Shown in pieces: positions 34,848 to 42,160 of a stretch of 64,000 bases of DNA. The notes under the pieces are model-generated. The model ran no database searches, was not told the DNA's origin, and was given only the letters and a program-made list of their open reading frames with translations. Both the position numbers and the translations under genes were made by a program. The DNA comes from Myxococcales bacterium. GTDB taxonomy: Bacteria; Myxococcota; Bradymonadia; UBA7976; UBA1532. The stretch is taken from the NCBI GenBank assembly GCA_020633515.1, contig JACKDM010000003.1:81786-145785 (forward strand). The letters are read 5' to 3'. Numbering within the stretch: position 1 is the first letter of the stretch; the number at the start of each line of letters is the position of its first letter.

Positions 34848-35522
34848 ATGCACGCCGCCCGGGGCCCGGTGCCCCGCCTCGCCATGCTCGCCACGCTCGC
34901 CACGCTCGCCGTCGCGCTCCTCGGCGCCCGGCGCGCGGCCGACGGCACGCTCGTCATCCGCTCGCTCACCGCCGGGGCGGCGATCTACGTCGACGGCCGC
35001 CCGGCCGGCACGCTCCCGATGCCGCTGCCGCTCGCCTTGTCACCCGGGCAACACACCGTGCGCGTCGCCAAGGCCGGCCACGCCGACTACATCGACACCT
35101 TCACCATCCGCCCCGGCCGCGAGACGCTCCTCGAGATCGACCTCCTCGCGATGAGCGGCGCGCTCGCCGTCAGCGCCCGCCCGCCCGGCGCCGGCGTCTA
35201 CATCGACGGCCGCTATGTCGGCGACGCGCCCTGGCGCGGTGACGTCGAGGCCGGCGCGCGCATCGTCGAGGTGCGCGCCCCCGGCCACGCCTCGTGGCGG
35301 CAGGTGCTCGACCTCCCCCTCGGCGAGGAGCAGGTGATCGACGTGCAGCTCGCGCCCGCCGCCGCGGCGGCCCCCCCCGACGACCCGTGGTATGCCGAGC
35401 CGCTCGTCTGGATCGGCGTCGGCGCCGCCGTGACCGCCGGCGTCGTCGCCGTCGTGCTCGTCACCGCCGACGACCCGGCCCCCCGACCCGACGCGAGCGT
35501 CGTGATCGAGACGGTGCGATGA
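34848..35522 (+). CDS. PEGA-domain protein with two membrane helices
   Basis: 224 residues. An N-terminal signal or anchor (residues 12-28) is followed by two PEGA domains (about 35-100 and 102-168), each with the pattern L-x-V-x-x-x-P-x-G-A-x-V-Y-I-D-G-x-x-V-G (second copy A-G-V-Y-I-D-G-R-Y-V-G). A Pro/Ala linker and a C-terminal membrane helix (about 185-205) follow. PEGA domains are beta modules thought to bind surface polymers or mediate protein contacts, common in myxobacteria. TATAGT at 34835-34840 is a possible -10 only eight bases before the ATG. The next gene follows after 19 bp. Confidence 0.78.
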   Translation: MHAARGPVPRLAMLATLATLAVALLGARRAADGTLVIRSLTAGAAIYVDGRPAGTLPMPLPLALSPGQHTVRVAKAGHADYIDTFTIRPGRETLLEIDLLAMSGALAVSARPPGAGVYIDGRYVGDAPWRGDVEAGARIVEVRAPGHASWRQVLDLPLGEEQVIDVQLAPAAAAAPPDDPWYAEPLVWIGVGAAVTAGVVAVVLVTADDPAPRPDASVVIETVR

Positions 35523-35541
35523 CGCGCGGGCGGACGCGGCG

Positions 35542-36078
35542 ATGACCGGACGGATCGGCGCGCTCACCGGGCTCGGCGTCGGGCTCGTGCTCGGCTGCAC
35601 CGCCTATGGCCTGCTGCGGATCGTGCTCCCCGGCGACCTCGCGATCGCCGCCGCCGCGCCGGGGCTGCTCGCCGGGCTCGGCGCCCGCATCGGCCGCGCG
35701 TTCGGCACCCCCGCCCAGCTCCGCGTCATCGTCTTCGGCTCGCTCTTCGCCGCGCTCGCCGGTGAGTACGCCGTCTGGCTCGAGCTCGCCGAGGCCGGCT
35801 ACGCCGCCGACGACTTCGCCGCCCACCTCGTCGAGAGCCCGACGTGGCTCGTCTTCACCATCGCCTTCCTCGTCTTCGGCATCTTCCTCGGCGTGCGCCT
35901 CCTCGTCGGCAACGACCCGCTCGGCGACATCCTCGAACACGGCGCCGACGCGGTCCCGCCGGGCGCCCACGGGACGCCGTGCCCCCGCTGCGGATCGCTC
36001 CAGACCGCGCTCGACGGGCGCACGCTCGAGCTCGAATGCCACCAGTGCGGCAACCGCTGGCGCCCCGAGCGCGCCTGA
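35542..36078 (+). CDS. Membrane protein with C-terminal zinc ribbon
   Basis: 178 residues. Four hydrophobic segments (about 7-30, 32-48, 57-80 and 98-118) are followed by a cytoplasmic tail with C-P-R-C-G-S...C-H-Q-C-G-N-R-W, a treble-clef zinc ribbon (last 35 residues). The organisation resembles small envelope proteins in which the ribbon senses or anchors, but no named family was recognised. It lies 19 bp after the PEGA gene, so the two are probably co-transcribed. The stop is followed by a palindrome between convergent genes. Confidence 0.7.
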   Translation: MTGRIGALTGLGVGLVLGCTAYGLLRIVLPGDLAIAAAAPGLLAGLGARIGRAFGTPAQLRVIVFGSLFAALAGEYAVWLELAEAGYAADDFAAHLVESPTWLVFTIAFLVFGIFLGVRLLVGNDPLGDILEHGADAVPPGAHGTPCPRCGSLQTALDGRTLELECHQCGNRWRPERA

Positions 36079-36105
36079 CCGGTCCAACGCCGGTCGATGG
36101 GCTCC

Positions 36106-36121
36106 TGCCATCGTGATGGCA
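36106..36121. repeat. Hairpin between convergent genes
   Basis: TGCCATC and GATGGCA arms with a two-base GT centre lie between the stops at 36078 and 36139. The words match the palindromes at 25231 and 63467. No T-run follows on either strand. Confidence 0.45.
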
Positions 36122-36138
36122 CCCGCCCACCGCGCCCG

Positions 36139-37020
36139 TCAGACCTCGGCGCTCGGCTGAACCGCCCAGATCCGCACCTTGCCATCGGCCGCCGCGCACG
36201 CGATCCGCCGCCCGTCGGGCGACCACGCGAGCCCGTTCATGCCCTTGATCGGCGTCGTCACCCGGGTGATCAGCGCGCCGTCCTCGGCCGAGCGGAGCTG
36301 GAGCTGATAGGCCAGCGTCAGCGCGATCAGCGACCCGTCGGGCGAGAACGCCACCTCCCCCGGCCGCGCGCCGCTGGTGTCGACCCGCCGGCGCAGCTCG
36401 CCGGCGGTGCTCCACAAGAACAGCTCGCCCTCCTCGGAGGCCGACGCGAAGCCGCCCTCGCTCGCCGAGAACACGATCGCGATCACCTTGCCGCCGTGCC
36501 CCTCGTGCACCGCGGTGACCTGGCCGCTGAACGGGTGGATGCGGTGGATCCGCCCGTCGCCGCCGGCGAGGATCGCGCTGCCCTTGGGGGTCCACGCCAG
36601 CGCGTAGGCGGCGCGCTCGATCTCGGGCATCCGCCCGAGCTCCTCGCCGGTCGCGAGCGTGTGCAGCGTCACCCGGCCGCGGGTGTTGATGGTCGCGAGG
36701 TGCTTGCCGTCGGGGCCGATCTCGGCGCGCACCCGGCGGTGCAGCGTGTAGCGCGCCCGCTTCTCTTCGAGCGACCACAGCCGCGCCGTCCGGTCGGCGC
36801 CGGTCGTCGCGAGCAGCGCCTCGCCCGGCCCGACCGACAGCCCCGTCGTCGCCTTCTCGTGCGCCTCGAAGCTGTCGACGCGCACCCAGTGCTCCGCGTC
36901 CCAGCGCTGCACGAGCCCGCCGAGGCCGCCGGTCAAGAGGGCGCGGCCCTCGTCCACGAAGCGCACCGCGTGGGTGTGGCGGCTGTCTGCCTCGAAAGTA
37001 TGGGTCAACTCGATCTTCAC
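36139..37020 (-). CDS. WD40-repeat protein
   Basis: 293 residues. The GTG start at 37020 was chosen because A-G-G-A-G-G lies seven bases upstream; an ATG ten codons earlier would bury that site. Residues throughout show WD40 blades (for example G-A-D-R-T-A-R-L-W-S, A-W-S-P-D-G-R-R-I-A-C, V-R-I-W-A-V), about six or seven in all, with no signal peptide. It is a cytoplasmic beta propeller that probably acts as a protein-interaction scaffold. No kinase or caspase partner is adjacent, so its pathway is unclear. Confidence 0.82.
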   Translation of the reverse strand: MKIELTHTFEADSRHTHAVRFVDEGRALLTGGLGGLVQRWDAEHWVRVDSFEAHEKATTGLSVGPGEALLATTGADRTARLWSLEEKRARYTLHRRVRAEIGPDGKHLATINTRGRVTLHTLATGEELGRMPEIERAAYALAWTPKGSAILAGGDGRIHRIHPFSGQVTAVHEGHGGKVIAIVFSASEGGFASASEEGELFLWSTAGELRRRVDTSGARPGEVAFSPDGSLIALTLAYQLQLRSAEDGALITRVTTPIKGMNGLAWSPDGRRIACAAADGKVRIWAVQPSAEV

Positions 37021-37121
37021 GCGAACACCTCCTGACAAGTTCGATTGCATCGAACGGGCAGACGTCGTCTGTTGTGCCTCAATGAGAGGCGAATGGCGAA
37101 TCCCATGTGCGCGCCGATGGC

Positions 37122-37919
37122 TCAGCCCGGCGCCTCGATCCGTCGTTGCACGCGTTCGAGCGCGCGGGCGGCGTAGAAGCCGTCGGCGACGCGCTCGTCA
37201 TAGGTCCATTTGAGGGTCACCCGGCGCTTGCCGCCCGGCCCCTCGTGAATGCGCCCGATCACGCAGAAGATCGAGCAGGTGCCCCACTCCCACAGGTGGT
37301 GATAGCCGGCGTCGAGCCCCACCGAGCCGAGGTTGGCGACGAACGCCGAGGCGAAGAGCGGGTCGGGCTCGATCATCGCGCGCGGCAGGAGCCCGCGGTG
37401 GTCGAGCCAGCTCGCGACCGCGAGCCCGAGCCGGATCAGCGGGCCGGGCAGGCGCAAGAGCAGGCCGAGCTCCTTGTCGGTCGCGGTCGGCTCACCGCGC
37501 CGGGTCGCCCGCAGCGGCGGCAGCACCGCGTCGGCGAGCGCCTCGATCGGCCACGCCGGGTCGATCCGCCGCTTGATGGTCGTGATCGGCGCGTCGTCGC
37601 TCATCGCGAGCTTGGCGCTGAAGCTCAGCCAGATCCCGTCGCGCTGCCACAGCCGCCCGCCGCGCACGAAGCGGTTGAGCGCCGGCCGCTCGTGCAGCGC
37701 GCCGGCGATGGCGTGCAGCACGAGGTGGAAGAGCGTGAGGCGGTCGGCCGGCTCGCGGTCGCGGTTGCGCTCGGCGAGCCAGCCGAGCGCCGCCTCGACG
37801 TCGAGGTCCTGGCGATACCACACCAGCGCGTCGCCCCGCCGCGGGGTGAGGTGCGGCATGAAGCGCCTGATCGGTGAAAGCGAGCGAACGAGGGTTGCGT
37901 CGGGTCTACGGCTGAACAT
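37122..37919 (-). CDS. E2-type 2-oxoacid acyltransferase-like protein with altered catalytic motif
   Basis: 265 residues from ATG 37919; a TTG further upstream is possible but poorly supported. It matches the catalytic domain of 2-oxoacid dehydrogenase E2/chloramphenicol acetyltransferase-fold enzymes: T-L-F-H-L-V-L-H-A-I-A, L-x-N-R-F-V-R-G near the middle, A-S-A-F-V-A-N-L-G-S-V-G-L. Normally the end carries H-R-x-x-D-G; here it reads Y-D-E-R-V-A-D-G (residues 241-247), with Glu replacing the catalytic His and Asp/Gly kept. It has no lipoyl or subunit-binding domain. It may be a non-catalytic homolog or a transferase with other chemistry. No E1 or E3 genes are nearby. Confidence 0.72.
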   Translation of the reverse strand: MFSRRPDATLVRSLSPIRRFMPHLTPRRGDALVWYRQDLDVEAALGWLAERNRDREPADRLTLFHLVLHAIAGALHERPALNRFVRGGRLWQRDGIWLSFSAKLAMSDDAPITTIKRRIDPAWPIEALADAVLPPLRATRRGEPTATDKELGLLLRLPGPLIRLGLAVASWLDHRGLLPRAMIEPDPLFASAFVANLGSVGLDAGYHHLWEWGTCSIFCVIGRIHEGPGGKRRVTLKWTYDERVADGFYAARALERVQRRIEAPG

Positions 37920-38602
37920 GGCGTGAATGTGGGGGACTGAGGGCCGGGAGGTCAACCGGACCCCCCCGGGTTAGGGGCGGTGGCACCGTTCGTCCTGGAG
38001 GTTCCCGTATCGCGGCGGGCGGCGCCGCTCGGGGGGGAACGGTGGAAGGTCGGATCCAGAAAATGGAATGACAGAGCCGGTTTGTGATGCGTCTCGGGGG
38101 GCCGGGCAGAGGGATGGCAGTGGCGCCGGGCGTGCGATATCAATGTGATCATCACATCTGCCATATGAATCAGGCCGTAAGGGGTTTTGGACGCTCGGCG
38201 CATGTGATGGCCCGTTTGCGGGCATTCGGGGCAACTTTTTCAAAAAAGCGCGAACACACCGCTTGACAGCACCCATCCGAGTGTGGTTGGCGGCCGGGCG
38301 CGGCGGCGGCGGGGTGAGGATCGCCGGTCGGCGGACGCGCCGGTCGGTCGCTCGGGAGGGGCGGTGACCGCGCCACCGAGCGCTCGGCGGACGCCGGCCG
38401 GGATGTATCGGGGGGTCGACCGGCGCGGCGCAGTCGGGCCGCGCGGCGCGATGGCAGCGGCGGCGGGCCGGTGGCGGCTGCCGAGGCGGGCGGTGCGAAG
38501 AGCTGGTGGAGAGGCGGGCGGGGGAGAGTCGGTGGAGAGCGGGCGGGTGGGGAGGCGGGTGTCGTCGGCGGCGAGCGCGGGGTGCGGCTCGCCCGCTGCG
38601 GC
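37920..38602. other. Long intergenic region with an AT-rich island
   Basis: About 680 bp with no convincing gene, between two minus-strand genes. Positions 38040-38280 are clearly AT-richer than the surroundings, containing TTTTT and AAAAAA runs (38234-38247) and a TTGACA (38263-38268) without a good -10. The palindrome at 38143-38157 is the most specific signal. From 38283 to 38602 the sequence is G-rich and repetitive, with no coding signal. The island probably carries the promoter and regulator site for the E2-like gene. Confidence 0.55.
38143..38157. promoter_or_regulatory. Palindromic operator candidate (TGTGA-type)
   Basis: ATGTGATCATCACAT is a perfect palindrome around a central C. 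It keeps the TGTGA...TCACA half-sites of CRP/FNR-type regulators, but with three rather than six bases between them. It lies about 225 bp upstream of the E2-like start codon (37919) in an AT-rich island. Confidence 0.4.
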
Positions 38603-39217
38603 TCAGTGGATGTAGAGCCCGAAGCCGAGGCCGACCACGACGCCCGAGCGGCTGAACTCGGCCTCGTCGTCGACGCCGTCGATCTCGACGGTGCTGCTGC
38701 GGATCTGGTAGTCGATGCCGAGCTTCATGAAGCCGCCGGTGCGGCTGCCGATCGCGAGCGCGAGGCCGATGCCGGGGCGGATGTCGGTGCCGCTGATCTC
38801 GGTGTCGTCGTTGGGCGAGTCGGAGAAGTAGTCGAACGCGACGCCGACGTAGGGGTAGAGCGCGTTGCGCTCGAGGAAGCGGAAGTAGTAGGCGCCGTAG
38901 AGGCCGACGTTGAAGCCGCTCGATTCGACCTCGGCGTCACCCTCGCCGCTCGTCGTCGAGCGATAGCCGAGGCCGACGCCGATCTCGAGGTTGGGGATGA
39001 CGAAGTAGCCGATGCGGGGCGCGATCGCGAAGGTGGTCGAGTCGGTGCCGTCGCCCTCTTCGGGCTCGTCGGTGACCGATTCGAAGGTGAGGTTGCCCCC
39101 GAAGGTGAAGGTGCCCCCCTCGGGGAACTCGGGCTTCTGGAGCTTGAAGGCCATCGCCGCCGAGGGCAGGGCGAGGGCGGCCGCGGCCAGGCCGGAGACG
39201 AGAAGACGCTTGCTCAT
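38603..39217 (-). CDS. Outer membrane beta-barrel protein (OmpA/OmpW-like)
   Basis: 204 residues. The ATG at 39217 has G-G-A-G-G six bases upstream. Signal peptide 1-23 (A-M-A|F). The mature part has eight or so amphipathic strands (G-T-F-T-F-G-G-N-L; I-G-Y-F-V; I-G-V-G-L-G-Y; Y-Y-F-R; Y-P-Y-V-G-V; G-I-G-L-A; G-F-M-K-L; V-V-V-G-L-G-F) and ends in aromatic/His (Y-I-H), as small eight-stranded porin-like barrels do. Likely an OMP_b-brl family protein in the outer membrane; ligand unknown. Divergent from the lipoprotein/M23 pair. Confidence 0.78.
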   Translation of the reverse strand: MSKRLLVSGLAAAALALPSAAMAFKLQKPEFPEGGTFTFGGNLTFESVTDEPEEGDGTDSTTFAIAPRIGYFVIPNLEIGVGLGYRSTTSGEGDAEVESSGFNVGLYGAYYFRFLERNALYPYVGVAFDYFSDSPNDDTEISGTDIRPGIGLALAIGSRTGGFMKLGIDYQIRSSTVEIDGVDDEAEFSRSGVVVGLGFGLYIH

Positions 39218-39240
39218 GAGAACCTCCATTTTCAGCGGTC

Positions 39241-39256
39241 GCGTCGCGCGCGACGC
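39241..39256. repeat. GC-rich perfect palindrome in a divergent promoter region
   Basis: GCGTCGCGCGCGACGC is a perfect 16-bp palindrome 24 bp upstream of the beta-barrel start codon. It could be an operator. In a GC-rich genome such a word can also occur by chance. Confidence 0.3.
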
Positions 39257-39371
39257 GCGAGCACGATGTTCCAGGTGGCCGCGCAAATCAACGTCATCGG
39301 GAAAATTTACGCGTTGACGGCCGCCTCTGGGCCGGTTGACACCGCCGACCGGCGAGGTCGATGCTCGGCCC

Positions 39372-40019
39372 ATGCGCCAGCCGAAGTCATGGGTCGCCTG
39401 CCTCGCCGTCTCCGCCGCCTGCGCCTGCGCGCCGGGTGGGGGGGAGGATGCCATCTCCACCGGCACGTCACGCGCCCGGCTCGAAGCCGATCCGGGGCCG
39501 CCGCCGCACGAGCAGCCGCGGCGGTTCACGCTGTGGCGCGACGACGGCGAGGGGTTCGCGGCGGCGGGGCGGGTGATCGCGGCGAGCGGCGACGGGCGGG
39601 CGCTCGTCGATGTGGGCGGGGTGCTGCGCGTCGATGGGCGGGTGGTCGCGCGCGACGTGCAGCCGCCGCTCGTCGAGGATGGGCGGGGGCGGTTCGCGTT
39701 CGCGCGTGGGGTGCCGCCCGATCGGGACGTGTGGGTCGTCGAGGAGGGGAGCGCGCGGCCGGTGACGTTCGATGGCACGAGCGATCGGCCGTTCTTCTTG
39801 CCGGATGGCACGCTGTTGTGGATCGGGAGCGTCGAGGGGCGGGCGCGGTGGGTGCGCGGGGGGGCGCCGCTCGGGGGCAGCGCGGCGGACGCGCCGCCGC
39901 CGGCGTGGCCGGAGAGGACGCGGTGGGACGCGGCGGCGGAGGCGGTGGTCTTCGACGCGGGCGACGGCGAGTGGCTGCTGTGGCCGGCGCGGGCGGAAGC
40001 GGCGCGGAGGGGGGAGTGA
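39372..40019 (+). CDS. Lipoprotein of unknown function upstream of M23 peptidase
   Basis: 215 residues. The lipobox reads A-C-A-C followed by A-P-G-G-G. The mature part has repeated beta strands with D-G-R motifs (V-A-R-D-V-Q, P-D-R-D-V-W-V-V, L-P-D-G-T-L-L-W), resembling a WD/Kelch-like or TolB-type propeller fragment. No family assigned. The stop overlaps the start of the M23 gene (TGATG), so the two are translationally coupled and their products probably act together at the cell surface. Confidence 0.65.
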   Translation: MRQPKSWVACLAVSAACACAPGGGEDAISTGTSRARLEADPGPPPHEQPRRFTLWRDDGEGFAAAGRVIAASGDGRALVDVGGVLRVDGRVVARDVQPPLVEDGRGRFAFARGVPPDRDVWVVEEGSARPVTFDGTSDRPFFLPDGTLLWIGSVEGRARWVRGGAPLGGSAADAPPPAWPERTRWDAAAEAVVFDAGDGEWLLWPARAEAARRGE

Positions 40020-41971
40020 TGATGCGGGGATGGCTTGTCTTGCTGGCTGTCTTCGTCGCCTCGGCGGCCGGCGCGGTGGAGTTTCGCCAGCCGGTCAATG
40101 GCGAGGCGCTCGTCTCGGCGTACTTCGACAACGGCGGCACCCGGGATTACACCTGCGGCGGGCACACCTACGGCGGGCATCGCGGCACCGACATCGCGAT
40201 CGTCGGGCGCTTCGAGGCGCAGGACGCCGGGCGGGACGTGGTCGCGGCGGCGCCGGGGCGGGTGGTGGCGAGCCATGACGGTGAGTTCGATCGGTGTACG
40301 ACGGGTGACTGCGCGGGCGGGGGTGGCTTCGGCAACTATGTGTCGATCGAGCACGCCGATGGCAAGGTGAGCTACTACGCGCACCTGCGGCGGGGCTCGG
40401 TGCGGGTGGGCGTGGGCGCGCAGGTGGCGTGCGGTGATGTCATCGGGCAGGTGGGCAGCAGCGGGCGCTCGACGGGGCCGCACCTGCACTTCGAGGTGCG
40501 GGTCGGCGGCGCTTCGGATGATCCCTTCGCGGGTGACTGCGGGGGGCCGCTGTCGTACTGGGTGGAGCAGGGTGGCTATCGGGGGCTGCCGGCGCGGCGC
40601 TGCGAGGCGGTGGAGCCCGATCCGCCGCCGCCGCCGATGCGGCCGGATTTTCATCTGGCCGAGAGCCTGGAGCTGCCGGCGCGGGGGTGTGACTTCGAAG
40701 AGTGCGGCGATGCCATCCGCGACGGGCGGAGCGGGGGCGTGCTCGACGCCTGGGTGGGTGAGACGGTGCGGTGGGCGGTGGTGGTGCACAACCGGGGCGC
40801 GGGGCGGACGGCGGCGGAGTCGCCGGAGGACGCGGCGATCACGCTCGGGTATGCCATGCCCGATGCCTTCGAGGTGGTCGAGTATGTCATCGAGAGCGAT
40901 CACCCGGCGCACGATCGGCAGCAGTGGGCGCGCAACGACGCGATGGAGAACGCGGCGAATCCGCCGGCCGACGCGGCGCCGGCGGCGGGGGTGCTGCGGC
41001 TCAATGGCTACAGTCCGGGGGAGGCGAAGCGGGTGGTGTTCACGCTGCGGGCGCGGGATCGCAGCGTCGACGGGCCGCCGGCCGAGCTGCGGGCGTGGGT
41101 GGCGCATGTGCGGGATTATTATGGCGAGAAGACGGCTTGGGATGATCCGGTCGAGGTCAACGCGGGGCAGAGCTTCAACGGCGGGGATCTGCGGATCGGG
41201 CGGCGGGTGGATGTCTTCGACGCGACGCGGTGGCTGTTCGATGGGGATGACGGCGGGCAGCTCGAGGGGTGGCGGCGGTGCTCGCCGGACGCGGTGGGGC
41301 AGATGGTGGTGAACACGGTCGAGGGGGCGCTGGCGGTGGAGGTGACGGGCGAGCGGCCGTGTGTGGAGAGCCCGCCGATCGCGGTGCCGCTCGATGGGTT
41401 GGCGGGGGTGCGGCTCGTGGTGCGGCAGCATCAGGCGCCGCGGCTGGGGGTGCTGGCGTGGTCGACGGTCGATGAGCCGTCGTTCGATCGGGCGCGGCAG
41501 GTGGTCTTCGAGACGGCGGGCGGCGGGGTCTTCGAGGCGCTGCACCTCGGGCCGGGCTGGGGCGGGACGTTGACGCGGCTGCGGCTGTGGCCGGTGCTGT
41601 CGAACGGGGTGGGCGGTCGGTGGTTCGACGTGGCGGAGCTGTCGTTGGTGGCCGAGGCGCCGGAGCCGGAGCCGGAGGGCGGGCCGGAGCCGGAGCCCGA
41701 GGGCGGGCCGGAGCCGGAGCCGGTGCCGGAGGGCGGGCCGGGGCCGGAGCCGATGGCCGAGCCGGAGCCGGTGCCGGCGGGGGACGCGGTGATCCCGGGC
41801 GCCGGGGGTGACGCGGGGCTGGGGCCGGAGGTCGACGGGGGCGAGGCGGCGGCGGGCGCGGGCGCGAGCGGGTGCCGGGCGGCGCCGGGTGTGGGCGGGG
41901 CGTGGGCGTGGGTGGCGCTGCTGGTGCTCGCGGCGGGGCGGCGTCGGCGCGGGTGGCGGCGGCGCGGGTGA
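40019..41971 (+). CDS. Secreted M23 metallopeptidase with MYXO-CTERM-like tail
   Basis: 650 residues. Signal peptide 1-19; LytM/M23 domain about 20-180 with zinc ligands H54 and D58 (H-R-G-T-D) and H155-L-H157. These peptidases cut peptidoglycan cross-links. Residues 205-540 contain beta domains (CARDB/DUF11-like V-V-V-H-N-R-G and a jelly-roll-like region). A Glu/Pro repeat (P-E-P-E-G-G) follows. The end has the MYXO-CTERM layout: G-C-R-A-A-P, a hydrophobic helix (W-A-W-V-A-L-L-V-L-A-A-G) and an Arg-rich tail, a surface-sorting signal. The tail and stop lie in a 14-bp tandem repeat. Two ATGs (40019, 40022); the first overlaps the upstream stop. Confidence 0.88.
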   Translation: MMRGWLVLLAVFVASAAGAVEFRQPVNGEALVSAYFDNGGTRDYTCGGHTYGGHRGTDIAIVGRFEAQDAGRDVVAAAPGRVVASHDGEFDRCTTGDCAGGGGFGNYVSIEHADGKVSYYAHLRRGSVRVGVGAQVACGDVIGQVGSSGRSTGPHLHFEVRVGGASDDPFAGDCGGPLSYWVEQGGYRGLPARRCEAVEPDPPPPPMRPDFHLAESLELPARGCDFEECGDAIRDGRSGGVLDAWVGETVRWAVVVHNRGAGRTAAESPEDAAITLGYAMPDAFEVVEYVIESDHPAHDRQQWARNDAMENAANPPADAAPAAGVLRLNGYSPGEAKRVVFTLRARDRSVDGPPAELRAWVAHVRDYYGEKTAWDDPVEVNAGQSFNGGDLRIGRRVDVFDATRWLFDGDDGGQLEGWRRCSPDAVGQMVVNTVEGALAVEVTGERPCVESPPIAVPLDGLAGVRLVVRQHQAPRLGVLAWSTVDEPSFDRARQVVFETAGGGVFEALHLGPGWGGTLTRLRLWPVLSNGVGGRWFDVAELSLVAEAPEPEPEGGPEPEPEGGPEPEPVPEGGPGPEPMAEPEPVPAGDAVIPGAGGDAGLGPEVDGGEAAAGAGASGCRAAPGVGGAWAWVALLVLAAGRRRRGWRRRG

Positions 41972-42040
41972 GGTGGCGCGGGTGAGGCGGCGCGGGTGAG
42001 GCGGCGCGGGTGAGGCGGCGCGGGTGAGGCGGCGGGGGTG
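41962..42040 (+). repeat. 14-bp tandem repeat spanning the M23 stop codon
   Basis: Five units of GCGCGGGTGAGGCG (first unit with one change, 41962-41975) and a partial sixth. The unit length is not a multiple of three, and the first unit contains the TGA stop. The Arg-rich C-terminal tail is encoded by related sequence just before it, so the tail may have grown by repeat slippage. Confidence 0.8.
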
Positions 42041-42050
42041 CTCGGAGCGC

Positions 42051-42079
42051 TTGACAGGCCGGGGGACGCCGTCTAGCTT
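42051..42079 (+). promoter_or_regulatory. Sigma70-type promoter of the SRPBCC gene
   Basis: TTGACA at 42051-42056 and TAGCTT at 42074-42079 with a 17-bp spacer. It is followed directly by two palindromic operators. Confidence 0.72.
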
Positions 42080-42107
42080 AACCACACGGTTGAATAACCG
42101 GATGGTT
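42080..42107 (+). promoter_or_regulatory. Tandem ArsR-type operators
   Basis: Two copies of AACC-N4-GGTT (42080-42091 and 42096-42107), centres 16 bp apart, just after the -10 hexamer. AACC...GGTT palindromes are typical binding sites for the ArsR-family repressors that usually sit next to SRPBCC/AHSA1 genes. Repressor binding here would cover the transcription start. Confidence 0.65.
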
Positions 42108-42160
42108 GATTGACGACCCCGGCGGTGCCGAGGGTCCAAAAGACGAGCGGGAGCGTCACC

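Noticed and set aside
38084..38266. A 60-residue plus-strand frame in the AT-rich island
   Set aside because: No ribosome site, no homology, and it covers the palindromic operator candidate; coding is not supported.
42110..42160. TTG start 51 bases upstream for the SRPBCC gene
   Set aside because: It would lie immediately after the operator, almost at the transcription start; the ATG at 42161 has a proper ribosome site.
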